A stretch of DNA of 64,000 nucleotides from Bryobacterales bacterium (GTDB taxonomy: Bacteria > Acidobacteriota > Terriglobia > Bryobacterales > UBA6623), in the NCBI GenBank assembly GCA_028819215.1, contig JAPPMG010000040.1, positions 19,863-83,862 of the forward strand, read 5' to 3'. Shown piece by piece: positions 54,896 to 63,453 of the stretch. Positions within the stretch are counted from its first letter, which is position 1; every line of letters starts with the position of its first letter. The translations under genes were made by a program, and so were the position numbers. Under the pieces are notes generated by a model. The model searched no databases and was not told the origin of the DNA. It saw only the letters and a list, made by a program, of their open reading frames with translations.

Positions 54896-55309
54896 ATGGA
54901 CTTCACCGACCTGCCCGCGCTCAACGCCAGCCTGAACTCAGTCGCGGCGGCGTTGCTGACGCTCGGATACGTGTACATCCGGCGCGGCGACATGCAGCGG
55001 CACAGGGCTTGCATGCTCTGCGCCTGCGGGGCCTCGGTGGCGTTTCTCGCCAGCTATCTGGTCTACCACTGGCAGGTGGGCTCGGTGCCGTTCACGGGCG
55101 CGGGCTGGGTCCGGCCTGTCTACTTCTCGATCTTGATCAGCCACATCGTGCTGGCGATCGTGATCGTGCCGCTGGCTACGGCCACGCTGCTGCGCGCATG
55201 GCGCGGCGACTATAGGCGGCACCGCGCCATCGCCCGCTGGACCTGGCCGCTCTGGATGTACGTCTCGCTGACCGGAGTGGCCATCTATTTCATGCTCTAC
55301 CACTGGTAG
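54896..55309 (+). CDS. DUF420 (CtaM-like) membrane protein
   Basis: A 137-residue protein with four helices. DLPALNASLNSVAAALLTLGYVYIRRGDMQRHRACML (no more than the family pattern is meant) and the conserved His in MQRHR, LVYHWQVG, LISHIVLA and MLYHW are DUF420 traits. In Bacillus the family member CtaM helps activate heme-copper oxidases. The ABC exporter gene begins 7 bases after its stop. Confidence 0.9.
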   Translation: MDFTDLPALNASLNSVAAALLTLGYVYIRRGDMQRHRACMLCACGASVAFLASYLVYHWQVGSVPFTGAGWVRPVYFSILISHIVLAIVIVPLATATLLRAWRGDYRRHRAIARWTWPLWMYVSLTGVAIYFMLYHW

Positions 55310-55316
55310 GTCGACC

Positions 55317-57062
55317 TTGCTGGCAACGCTGCGCACGCTCTTTCCTTACCTGCTCCGCTATCGCTGGCGTTACGCGGGAGGCCTGACCTCCCTGCTGTTT
55401 CGCGGCGTGTTGGCGGCCGGCGTGCCGTTGCTGATCGGGCGAGCGGTGGACCATCTGGCCGCGGGCGAGCAGGAGGCTGCCGTGGATGCCGCATTGCTGG
55501 CGCTCGGCATCGCCGCCTGCAAGGGTATCGCGCAGTATGCGATGCGCTGGATTCTGATCACGATCTCGCGTGACATCGAGTATGACCTGCGCAACGACAT
55601 TAGCGCCCATTTGGTCACGCTGGATCGCACGTTCTATGAGCGCTACCGCACCGGGGACCTGATGGCGCGGGTGACCAACGATCTCGCCCAGGTGCGCTCC
55701 CTGCTGGGGCCGGGGCTGATGTACACCGCCGAGATCGCGGTTGTGATCGTAACGGTGCTTTCCATCATGGCCTGGACCGACTGGCTGCTAACACTGGTGA
55801 TCTTCGCGCCCATGCCGCTGATCTCGCTCGCAGTCGGGCACTTTGGCCGCCGCACGCACGAGCAGTTCCAGACCGTGCAGAAGCACTTCTCCGGGATCAG
55901 CGTCCGGGTGCAAGAGCACTTGGCCGGCCTGCGAATGCTGCGGGCGTACAACCAGGGCCCTGCAGAGGTCGGCAGGTTCGCTGCTGCCAATGCCGACTAT
56001 GTCGAGGCTAGCCTCGGGTTGGTCCGCATCTGGCGCAGCTTCTATCCCCTGCTCGAGCTCTTGGTCGGGCTGACCGGCATCAGCCTGCTCGGGTTCGGAA
56101 GCTGGCGGGTTCTGCAGGGAGCGATGACCGTCGGCACCTTCACCATGTTCATCTACTTCCTTGCCATGCTCGCCTGGCCCATGATCGGCATGGGCGTTGT
56201 CGTAAACATCACCCAGCGCGGCGTTGCTTCGCTGGGGCGCCTGAACGAGCTGCTGAACCACAGGCCGCGGATTGCCGACGCGCCCGGTGTGCTGAAATCC
56301 CAAGACCACGTCCGGGGCACGATCGAGTGGCACTCGGTCAGCGTCCAGTTCCCCAGAGCCAGCGGGTATGCGGTCCGCGACGTGAGCCTGTCGGTGCTGG
56401 AAGGCATGTCGCTGGCAATCATCGGTCCGGTCGGCAGCGGCAAGTCCACGCTAGCCAGCCTGGTTCCCAGGCTGTACGACCCAACCCACGGAGAGGTGGT
56501 GATCGATGGTGTCGATGTGCGACGGCTGCCGCTAGAGGCCCTGCGCAAGCAAGTCGGGTACGTGCCGCAGGAGACGTTCTTATTCAGCCGCTCGATTGCC
56601 GACAACATCCGCCTGGGGCGGCCCGACGCGAGCATGGAAGAGGTCGAGGAGGCGGCGCGGCTGTCGTTGCTCGACACGGACGAGGACAACTTCCCGGATG
56701 GACTGGACACGCTCGTCGGCGAGCGCGGAATCACGCTGTCGGGTGGCCAGAAGCAGCGCGTGGCGCTGGCTCGGGCCTTGCTGCGGGATCCCGCTGTCCT
56801 GGTACTCGACGACTCCACTTCCAGCCTGGATGCCGAGACCGAGCATGAGCTTCTGGACCGCATGCGCCACGCGACCCACGAGCGCACGCTGCTGATCGTG
56901 ACACACCGCGTCTCATCGGCTAGGCTGGCGGACCGAATCGCGGTGATGGATGCGGGCCGGATCGTTGACAGCGGCTCGCATAGGAGCCTGCTCGCGCGCG
57001 GCGGCTTGTACGCTCGCATCCACGAGCGGCAGCGCATCGAGGAGGAACTGGCCAAGCCATGA
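55317..57062 (+). CDS. ABC exporter half-transporter, degenerate-site subunit
   Basis: A 581-residue protein from a TTG at 55317 with a six-helix membrane domain (residues ~10-310) and an ATPase domain (~335-575). Walker A is GPVGSGKST, Q-loop YVPQETF, signature LSGGQKQR, Walker B VLVLDDST and H-loop VTHR. Asp replaces the usual catalytic Glu after Walker B, a mark of the non-catalytic site in heterodimeric exporters such as TM287/288. It overlaps the next ABC gene by four bases, which supports a heterodimer. Confidence 0.92.
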   Translation: MLATLRTLFPYLLRYRWRYAGGLTSLLFRGVLAAGVPLLIGRAVDHLAAGEQEAAVDAALLALGIAACKGIAQYAMRWILITISRDIEYDLRNDISAHLVTLDRTFYERYRTGDLMARVTNDLAQVRSLLGPGLMYTAEIAVVIVTVLSIMAWTDWLLTLVIFAPMPLISLAVGHFGRRTHEQFQTVQKHFSGISVRVQEHLAGLRMLRAYNQGPAEVGRFAAANADYVEASLGLVRIWRSFYPLLELLVGLTGISLLGFGSWRVLQGAMTVGTFTMFIYFLAMLAWPMIGMGVVVNITQRGVASLGRLNELLNHRPRIADAPGVLKSQDHVRGTIEWHSVSVQFPRASGYAVRDVSLSVLEGMSLAIIGPVGSGKSTLASLVPRLYDPTHGEVVIDGVDVRRLPLEALRKQVGYVPQETFLFSRSIADNIRLGRPDASMEEVEEAARLSLLDTDEDNFPDGLDTLVGERGITLSGGQKQRVALARALLRDPAVLVLDDSTSSLDAETEHELLDRMRHATHERTLLIVTHRVSSARLADRIAVMDAGRIVDSGSHRSLLARGGLYARIHERQRIEEELAKP

Positions 57063-58909
57063 GCACCGGACGCAGCATCGGCTTGGACGCGGCTCGGGAG
57101 ACCCTCCCGGACGCTGCGCTCTACGATGCAGCCATCCTCAAGCGCCTGTGGCGCTACTTGCGGCCGTACTCCGGGTTCGCGACCGCCTCGCTGGTGCTGC
57201 TGATGTTGAATTCGGCGCTGGGAGTGATCTGGCCGTTGCTCACCCAAGTCGCGGTTGACCGCTACCTCATGCCCGATCCTACGGCGGACTCGGTGCTCGA
57301 TCCGTGGCTTCCCGCGGAGCCGATGCAGGGTATTTGGTGGCTGGTGACTCTATCTCTGGCTTCGCTGCTGCTTGGAGTGCTCACCCGGGCGGCGCAGATC
57401 CACACGATGAACTGGACCGGACAGCGAGTGATGCGGGACATGCGCCGCGAAGTGTTCGGACACCTGCAGCGCCTGCCCGTCGCTTACTTCGATCGCACGC
57501 CGAGCGGGCGCTTGGTAACGCGGGCTACTACCGATGTCGACGTGCTGAACGAATTGTTCACCTCGGGATTGGTCGCCGTCGCCGGCGATGTGCTCACTTT
57601 GTTCTGCGCGTTTGGGGCGATGCTTTACCTGAGCCCGCGGCTGACGCTGGTGTATCTCGGCATTGGCCCGTTGGTGTGGATCGTCAGTGTCATCTTCCGT
57701 CGGCGCGCTCGAAGCAGCTTTCGCGACGTCCGCAAGGCGGTCGCGAAGCTTGCTTCTTTCCTGCAAGAGTGCTTCACGGGCATTTCGGAGATCCAGGTGT
57801 TCAACCACGAGCAGCGCGCTCTGAACGACTTCGCGACCATCAACCACGAGCACCGCGCGGCCAACTACCGCTCTGTGAGGGCGCATGCGGTGTTCTTTCC
57901 GGTGATCGAATGGATCAGCTTGCTGGGGGTGGCCCTGCTGGTCGTCTTCGGCGGCGCGTGGGTCGTTGCCGGCACCGTTTCGCTAGGCGTCCTGATGGCG
58001 TTCCTGCAATACGGGACCAGGGTCTTCCGCCCGATCCAAGACCTGGCCGAGAAGTACAACGTCCTACAGGCGGCCATGGCGGGCGCTGAGCGGATCTTCG
58101 AGCTGTTGGACACCGAGCCGGAAATGATTGAGGCGACTGCAGGCGCGGTTGAACTCGACCAGCCCAGCGTCGAGTTCCGCAATGTCTGGTTCGCCTACAA
58201 GGACGAGGACTGGGTGCTGGAAGACGTCAGCTTCGAGGTCCCGCCCGGCGGCCTTGTGGCGGTGGTCGGGCACACAGGGGCGGGCAAGAGCACTCTTGTC
58301 AGCCTGCTGCTGCGCTTCTACGAAATCCAGCGCGGCACGATCTTGGTCGGTGGGCGGGACATTCGTGAGTGGACTCCCGAGGCGCTCCGCGCGCACTTCA
58401 GCGTGGTCCTGCAAGATTCGTTCCTCTTCTCGGGCACGATCGGAGAGAACATCGGTCTCGGCGATCCCGAAGCGCCGCCCGAGGCCATCCGCGGCGCGGC
58501 CGAGAACGCCCACTTGGCGGACCACATCGAGTCGCTTCCCGAGGCTTATGACGAGCCGGTGCTCGAACGCGGCGCCGGGCTGTCAGTCGGGCAGAAGCAG
58601 TTGATTTCGTTCGCCCGCGCGTTGGTTCACGAGCGCCCCTTCTTGGTGCTGGACGAGGCCACGTCGAGCGTGGACCCCGATACCGAGCGCAAGATTCGCG
58701 ACACGCTCTCCAAACTGTTCGTCGGAAGGACGTCCATCGTGATCGCCCACCGGCTGTCTACCATTCGCCGCGCGGACAGCATTGTCGTCCTGCACCGCGG
58801 CCGGGTCATCGAACATGGCGGGCACGACGACCTGCTCGCGCGGGATGGAGTCTATGCGCGCTTGCACAAGCTGCAGTCGTTAGCGGAAGCGGTGCCGATG
58901 CCGCAGTAA
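57059..58909 (+). CDS. ABC exporter half-transporter, catalytic subunit
   Basis: A 616-residue protein. Six helices lie in about residues 35-330 and the ATPase in 365-605. Walker A is GHTGAGKST, Q-loop VVLQDSF, signature LSVGQKQ, Walker B FLVLDEAT with the catalytic Glu, H-loop IAHRLS. The variant signature LSVGQ pairs with the Asp-type Walker B of the partner at one site, leaving one canonical site. It exports a lipid, drug or peptide. The gene overlaps its partner by four bases. Confidence 0.94.
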   Translation: MSTGRSIGLDAARETLPDAALYDAAILKRLWRYLRPYSGFATASLVLLMLNSALGVIWPLLTQVAVDRYLMPDPTADSVLDPWLPAEPMQGIWWLVTLSLASLLLGVLTRAAQIHTMNWTGQRVMRDMRREVFGHLQRLPVAYFDRTPSGRLVTRATTDVDVLNELFTSGLVAVAGDVLTLFCAFGAMLYLSPRLTLVYLGIGPLVWIVSVIFRRRARSSFRDVRKAVAKLASFLQECFTGISEIQVFNHEQRALNDFATINHEHRAANYRSVRAHAVFFPVIEWISLLGVALLVVFGGAWVVAGTVSLGVLMAFLQYGTRVFRPIQDLAEKYNVLQAAMAGAERIFELLDTEPEMIEATAGAVELDQPSVEFRNVWFAYKDEDWVLEDVSFEVPPGGLVAVVGHTGAGKSTLVSLLLRFYEIQRGTILVGGRDIREWTPEALRAHFSVVLQDSFLFSGTIGENIGLGDPEAPPEAIRGAAENAHLADHIESLPEAYDEPVLERGAGLSVGQKQLISFARALVHERPFLVLDEATSSVDPDTERKIRDTLSKLFVGRTSIVIAHRLSTIRRADSIVVLHRGRVIEHGGHDDLLARDGVYARLHKLQSLAEAVPMPQ

Positions 58910-59176
58910 GCATGTCCAGTCATGTGTGCTGGCAACGCGAACGCACAAGGGTTGCCGGCCGCAATGGATGGCCTGCTTCGTCCACGGCACGACGGCGCAT
59001 CTCGGAATCACGAGCGCCGAACGCTTCCGCCTCCCGTCGTTCCGGCGCGACGGCACCCCGCTTGATGTGCCTCGAACCGATCTCAAAGTGCTGGATTCCC
59101 GAAAATCTTCGGGCATGGCCGTGCGATGGGTCTTGCGGCCGCCGTGGGTTCCTGCTTGCGATTGGATCGCGCTCGG

Positions 59177-59614
59177 TCAGGATTCGGCTTGGGATTCATG
59201 AGCGGGCCGGCTGTGCCAGTCTTCGACCAGTAGTCCCGCAATTCTGGTCATGTGCCTAAGGTCGCTGCTCACAAGGGTCGCTCCCATAGTCAGCGCATGG
59301 GCAGCTACGGCTACGTCAAAGTCCTCGATCCGAATCCCCCGGCGCTCCAAGTCTGCCTTGACTTCTCCGAACTTGCGACTGACCTCATCTGTCCACGGAA
59401 CCCTGGGAAGCTGATCAAGGAACAGTCGAAAGCGGTTGAGCAGGCGCTCCCGCCTCTTTGACCTCGGGAGTCGTGAGAGGCCGTAAGCGATCTCGGCAAC
59501 GACGGGTTGTGGCAGGAGGACATCGGTGCGAGAACGCGACAGCAGTTGTCCGCAGACAGAGGGCTCTCCAGCCATCGCATGGGAAAGCGCGTTGGTGTCG
59601 AGGACGTACTTCAC
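59177..59614 (-). CDS. vapC: PIN-domain toxin, VapC family
   Basis: A 145-residue PIN nuclease from the GTG at 59614 (VKYVLDTNALSHAMAGE). VVAEIAYGLSRL gives the Glu, FDVAVAAHALTMGATLVSSD the third and fourth acidic positions. All catalytic residues are present, so it is probably active. The GTG overlaps the antitoxin stop by four bases. Upstream codons in frame to 59917 belong to the antitoxin shadow. Confidence 0.92.
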   Translation of the reverse strand: MKYVLDTNALSHAMAGEPSVCGQLLSRSRTDVLLPQPVVAEIAYGLSRLPRSKRRERLLNRFRLFLDQLPRVPWTDEVSRKFGEVKADLERRGIRIEDFDVAVAAHALTMGATLVSSDLRHMTRIAGLLVEDWHSRPAHESQAES

Positions 59615-59865
59615 AGTTCGGGAGGATCCTTTCGCGTTCGGCTCTTGGCTAGTACTGCCCTCATCTCCGCAAGAGCCTCCCTCCCTTCTTCGTCCGATCG
59701 CGCAGCCTCCAACTCGCCGACGAATCTGGGACTCCACCGTGTCTCTGAATCGAGCGCAGACCTTAGAGCGCGAATGATGTAGCGATTCCGGCTCATGCGC
59801 AGTTCCTTCGCCTGATGGTCGATCGATTCCAGCAGGTCCGCAGGAAGGTGGACTGTGGTAGTCAT
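59611..59865 (-). CDS. vapB: Ribbon-helix-helix antitoxin
   Basis: An 84-residue protein. TTTVHLPADLLESIDHQAKE and RMSRNRYIIRALRSAL form the RHH DNA-binding domain, and the acidic C-terminal half binds the toxin. The ATG at 59865 is the only start that keeps the RHH strand. A perfect palindrome sits three bases upstream of it. Confidence 0.9.
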   Translation of the reverse strand: MTTTVHLPADLLESIDHQAKELRMSRNRYIIRALRSALDSETRWSPRFVGELEAARSDEEGREALAEMRAVLAKSRTRKDPPEL

Positions 59866-59868
59866 GTT

Positions 59869-59889
59869 GAATAGAATAGTATTCTATTC
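59869..59889. promoter_or_regulatory. 21-bp palindromic operator of the toxin-antitoxin genes
   Basis: GAATAGAATA-G-TATTCTATTC is a perfect inverted repeat with 10-bp arms and one centre base. It ends three bases before the antitoxin ATG, where a Shine-Dalgarno would be expected; no purine-rich SD is visible. Its AT content is far above that of the surroundings. It probably binds the RHH antitoxin and may overlap the -10 region of a leaderless transcript. Confidence 0.7.
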
Positions 59890-60158
59890 GACCGCCGTCC
59901 GTTTTGACTGAATTCACCAGTCCGAATCAATGTTGGACTGAAAAGACCTTCGGTGCCTCGATTCAGCGCAATGACGGTCCTTGCGGCAGAGTCGCGTGGA
60001 AATGTAACTTCTCGCTCCGGACTCGATTCTCAATTGCATCGTGAGCAGTAGTCATGAATTCTGATCGGTGGCCAGTGAATACAGTGAATCGAGGTCGGAA
60101 ACCCCGATCTTGTTGAGCGTCGGGACTCGCCAGAATCTGGGCATCGCCCGGTGCAGCG

Positions 60159-60611
60159 TTGGCAGTCTTGGCCGTGGCGTTAACTGGAAGCGTGCATGCG
60201 CACCACAACTTTGCGAGTGACTATGCCCCGAACAGCATGCTGGTCGTGCGCGGCTCAGTCGCTGAAGTCCGCTACGCCAATCCGCATATTCGCGTCTTGA
60301 TCGAACAAATCACCGACGACGGTCAGCCGCTGAGGGATGCGCAAGGCAATCCAGCCCAATGGCCTGGAGAGACCATGTCAGTGCGCGTAGCCCAGCGCCG
60401 GAACCTCACGCGCGCCACGCTGCAGAGCGGACAGGTGATCAGCCTCCGCGGATGGTTGTCCAGGAAGGACGGCGTGCGGGAGATGGAAGTAAGCGCGATC
60501 ATTCAGGAATCAGGCAATGTCTTTTTCGCTCGGGAGCACATTTGTGGAGGCCGTCGGAACCCACCTCCTCCCTATCCCGGCTTGGTGCCCCGGTCGCCCG
60601 CTGAGAGGTGA
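60159..60611 (+). CDS. DUF6152 family secreted protein, second copy
   Basis: About 150 residues. After a short hydrophobic stretch (LAVLAVALTGSVHA) the protein begins HHNFASDYAPNSMLVVRG, the DUF6152 signature, with VRYANPHIRVLIEQ as the second motif (compare WVNPHTWIHLEV in the other copy). It has an extra Pro-rich C-terminal tail with ICGGRRNPPPPYPG. No ATG fits; a TTG at 60159 gives a very short signal, and the frame is open to 60117. The N terminus may be incomplete. It stands alone, away from the secreted-protein cluster. Confidence 0.72.
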   Translation: MAVLAVALTGSVHAHHNFASDYAPNSMLVVRGSVAEVRYANPHIRVLIEQITDDGQPLRDAQGNPAQWPGETMSVRVAQRRNLTRATLQSGQVISLRGWLSRKDGVREMEVSAIIQESGNVFFAREHICGGRRNPPPPYPGLVPRSPAER

Positions 60612-61124
60612 CAGAATGCCTCTCCAATTCTGGAGTCGGTCGCTAGAAGCTAGCTAACAGCGACCGGCCCGCTGCTGCTTTCTGGAGCCGCCGATCCCCC
60701 GTGTTCGATTGTGGGTTGGCTGCGGAATGGTTGACAGATGACCCCGATACCGCGAGCACCGTCGATGATAAGTGGTGGACTTGCAGGGATGCGCACTATT
60801 CGTATCAGTGATTGACACAACAAACATGCTCCATCTCTCCAATCAGAGATTTACCCACGATTCTCGCTACTCATATTTCCGCTTAGAACCCAAAGGAGCG
60901 CTAGCGGCGAGCGGGCGCAGTTCCCTCGTCCCGGCGATTCCGGCCAACGCTCTGCCTGTCTGCTTGCGGGGTTCGGGCGGTGCGCTCGCATTCCCCAGCG
61001 CCGTCTTCCCGGCAGCGCTTGTTGCGGGAATCACCTTAGGCATGCCTTCGGCAGGCTTAACGCGGAAAACTGCACTTGGCCGTGAGCCATCTGTGTCGCG
61101 TCTTGCCTCATTGGGCCAGATGCA
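60612..61124. other. Intergenic region after DUF6152
   Basis: About 510 bases. It starts with a terminator-like hairpin. The rest gives only translations without a recognisable domain, and its AT content is slightly higher than the surroundings. No gene is supported. Confidence 0.5.
60637..60666 (+). terminator. Terminator-like hairpin after DUF6152
   Basis: CGGTCGCT (60637-60644) pairs with AGCGACCG (60659-60666) around a 14-base loop, 26 bases after the DUF6152 stop. No strong T-tract follows, so it is only terminator-like. Confidence 0.45.
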
Positions 61125-61583
61125 TCATTTCTGCAACCCGATCCGGATCGCCGCCCCGTCTTCGCCGACGGCGAATTTGCAGTCTACGAACTTGGGCATC
61201 CGGAGTTTGCTGAACGGTCCGCTGAATGCGTAGGGCTCCTTGGGCAACCCAATGAGATTCTTGTCGAATTTGAAATTGGCGTTGCGATCGTGGTAAGCGA
61301 AAGCGGCGTATTCGCCGGGTTCGAGTTCGACGTTGGTCACTAGCGGACCGTCGTCGTGACGTTCGGTGATGTCGACGGACTGCGCCCCGGCGAACTTGGC
61401 GGGATCACGGTCCAGCCAACTGGCCGCGTCGTAGATGACAACGTGCACCAGGCCCTCGTTTCCCTTGATGTTGTCGACAGTGACGGTGAGAGTTGCGCCG
61501 AATGCGGCGATGCCGAGAACGGAAAGCCACGCAGTAGCGAAGTTGGCGCATCTCCGGCCCCAGTGAGGCTTACATCGCTGCAT
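61125..61583 (-). CDS. DUF2141 family secreted protein
   Basis: A 152-residue protein from the ATG at 61583 (signal around NFATAWLSVLGIAAFGA). TLTVTVDNIKGNEGLVHVVIYD, then LEPGEYAAFAYHDRNANFKFDKN and GLPKEPYAFS are the DUF2141 hallmarks, a small Ig-like beta sandwich with an acidic loop. Function is unknown; proteins of this type are exported. An ATG at 61658 would add 25 non-hydrophobic residues and is unlikely. Confidence 0.9.
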   Translation of the reverse strand: MQRCKPHWGRRCANFATAWLSVLGIAAFGATLTVTVDNIKGNEGLVHVVIYDAASWLDRDPAKFAGAQSVDITERHDDGPLVTNVELEPGEYAAFAYHDRNANFKFDKNLIGLPKEPYAFSGPFSKLRMPKFVDCKFAVGEDGAAIRIGLQK

Positions 61584-61846
61584 CAAACTTGCTTTCCTCA
61601 AGTCGGCGGCTAGCCCATCACTAGTGGATGTTCGACCTCTTGCCCCTAGCAACTCCATCTAAACATGACTAACAGGCGCTCTGCCTCAACAACTCTTGAC
61701 CGTCCCGAGAAATGTCCTCCTCGCTTCCCGAAGTTGTTCTTCGAGTTCCGATGGGTTCGTGAACAGCTGGAGGCAAAGGCAGCGGCGAGACTGAGATCCA
61801 ACGCCGCGAGCCCGTGCGACGGTCGAGCACCTGCTGAGGGAGCGCT

Positions 61847-63274
61847 TCAGGGCACGAATTCTCTAGTATCGCCGTAGTAGGGATTTGGCTCGCGCGGTTC
61901 CGCTGCATCCGTAGCATCGCGCCAAGCGATGAGCTCTTGGTGCAGTGCGCTGGCCTTTGCGGGCATGGCGTCCGCTAGGTTTGTGGCTTCGCTGATGTCG
62001 GTCACAGTGTTGTACAACTCCAGGCGTCCGTCCTCGAAGAACTCAATCAGTTTCCAGTCGCCTTTTCGAATGGCGCTCGCGGGCGTCGCGCGACCCGCCA
62101 GATACAGCGGATAGTGCCAGAAAATCGCTCGATCCTCCAGCGCAGCGCGTCCCTTGATAAGCGGTGCGAAGCTCTCGCCATCGACCGGCTGGCCCGCAGG
62201 CAAAGAAACGCCCGCCAACTCGGCGAATGTCGGCAGGAAGTCGACACTCGTAATTGGGGTTAGCGACTTGGTCCCCGCTGCGATCACGCCGGGCCACCTC
62301 ATACAGGTCGGTACGCGGACCCCTCCTTCGTAGAGCGATCCCTTGACCCCGCGCAGAGGCTGGTTGATCGAGACCCGAGTGCCGCCGTTGTCGGACGAGA
62401 AGATGACCAGGGTCTTCTCTGCGAGGCCGAATTCCTCCAGGGTCTTGAGGACGCCGCCAACACTGGTGTCGACTGCCTCGACCATGGCCGCGTAGGTTGG
62501 ATTGTACGGATTCTTGTTTTTCGTCCACGCCGCGAGCTTGTCTTCGTACTTTGCGACCAGATTGCGGCGGGCAACAAGCGGGACGTGGACATCCCAGTGC
62601 GATAGGTACAGGAAGAACGGCTGGCGGCGATTTTCCTTGATGAAATCAATGCCCACGTCGGTCAGGTCAAATGTCACGTTGGGATCGTCGTAGTGGTTCT
62701 TCTCGGTACCAGGTTTGCCGTCGCTGCTACTCAAATCGAATCCCTGCGTGTCGGGCCCGACATGCCACTTCCCAAGCCTGGCAGTCGCGTATCCGCCCTG
62801 TTTGAGCACTTCGGCGATGCTGACAACACTCGGGTCCAATGCCTGCCGGACCTCGAAGGCATCCGATATCGGATCGGTGACACCAGTCCGCTCCCAGAAG
62901 CGCTGCTGCACCGGGACCCAGAGCCTCATTTTGCGGGGGTCGATCTTGGACTTGCCGCCCGGTGTGTAGACCATATGGCGAGGCGGGTACATGCCAGAGA
63001 TCAAGCTAGCCCGGGTCGGGGCGCAATTCGGCCCGCCGCTGTAGGCGTTAGCGAAGATCATCCCTTCTCGCGCCAGGCGGTCTAGATGAGGGGTCTCATA
63101 GAATTCGTCGCCATTGAAGCCGACATCGTTCCAGCCTAGGTCGTCCGCAAGGATCAGGACGAGGTTCGGCCGCTCGGTTTCCGCGGGGGCGGGTGCGACG
63201 CCGCATACCAAGGTGATGGCCGCGAGCGCTAGGGCGATTCTGATCATCAACGACTGGTGGCTATCTGATCGCAT
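61847..63274 (-). CDS. Exported sulfatase
   Basis: A 475-residue enzyme with a signal peptide (MIRIALALAAITLVCGVAPAPA). RPNLVLILADDLGWNDVGFN gives the metal strand, CAPTR at residues 84-88 is the formylglycine motif, and RLGKWHVG, SHWDVHVPL, FSSDNGGTRV and LRGVKGSLYEGGVRVP complete the S1 sulfatase set. It has full length. It would remove sulfate from polysaccharides or glycans outside the cytoplasm. It is divergent from the DUF5060 gene with 179 bases between. Confidence 0.95.
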   Translation of the reverse strand: MRSDSHQSLMIRIALALAAITLVCGVAPAPAETERPNLVLILADDLGWNDVGFNGDEFYETPHLDRLAREGMIFANAYSGGPNCAPTRASLISGMYPPRHMVYTPGGKSKIDPRKMRLWVPVQQRFWERTGVTDPISDAFEVRQALDPSVVSIAEVLKQGGYATARLGKWHVGPDTQGFDLSSSDGKPGTEKNHYDDPNVTFDLTDVGIDFIKENRRQPFFLYLSHWDVHVPLVARRNLVAKYEDKLAAWTKNKNPYNPTYAAMVEAVDTSVGGVLKTLEEFGLAEKTLVIFSSDNGGTRVSINQPLRGVKGSLYEGGVRVPTCMRWPGVIAAGTKSLTPITSVDFLPTFAELAGVSLPAGQPVDGESFAPLIKGRAALEDRAIFWHYPLYLAGRATPASAIRKGDWKLIEFFEDGRLELYNTVTDISEATNLADAMPAKASALHQELIAWRDATDAAEPREPNPYYGDTREFVP

Positions 63275-63453
63275 CGTACTTAGCCTACCGCCGCGGTCGC
63301 TGACTCAGGTGCGGCGGGTGCGGATCGCGAGCCAAGCCGCCATCCTACCGTCGAGGGATTGACCCTTTGCGCCGAAAGATTGTTGCTACCGTGGATTACG
63401 GACTCGGCCGCCGTTGCCCTGCGGGCTACCCGCAGTCCGGCTCGGAGGAAACC

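Noticed and set aside
58910..59176. Small frames after the ABC exporter
   Set aside because: None has a convincing start, composition or domain; the 267-base gap is best left as intergenic.
60772..61233. A 153-codon plus-strand frame
   Set aside because: It runs into the DUF2141 gene on the other strand and has no recognisable feature.
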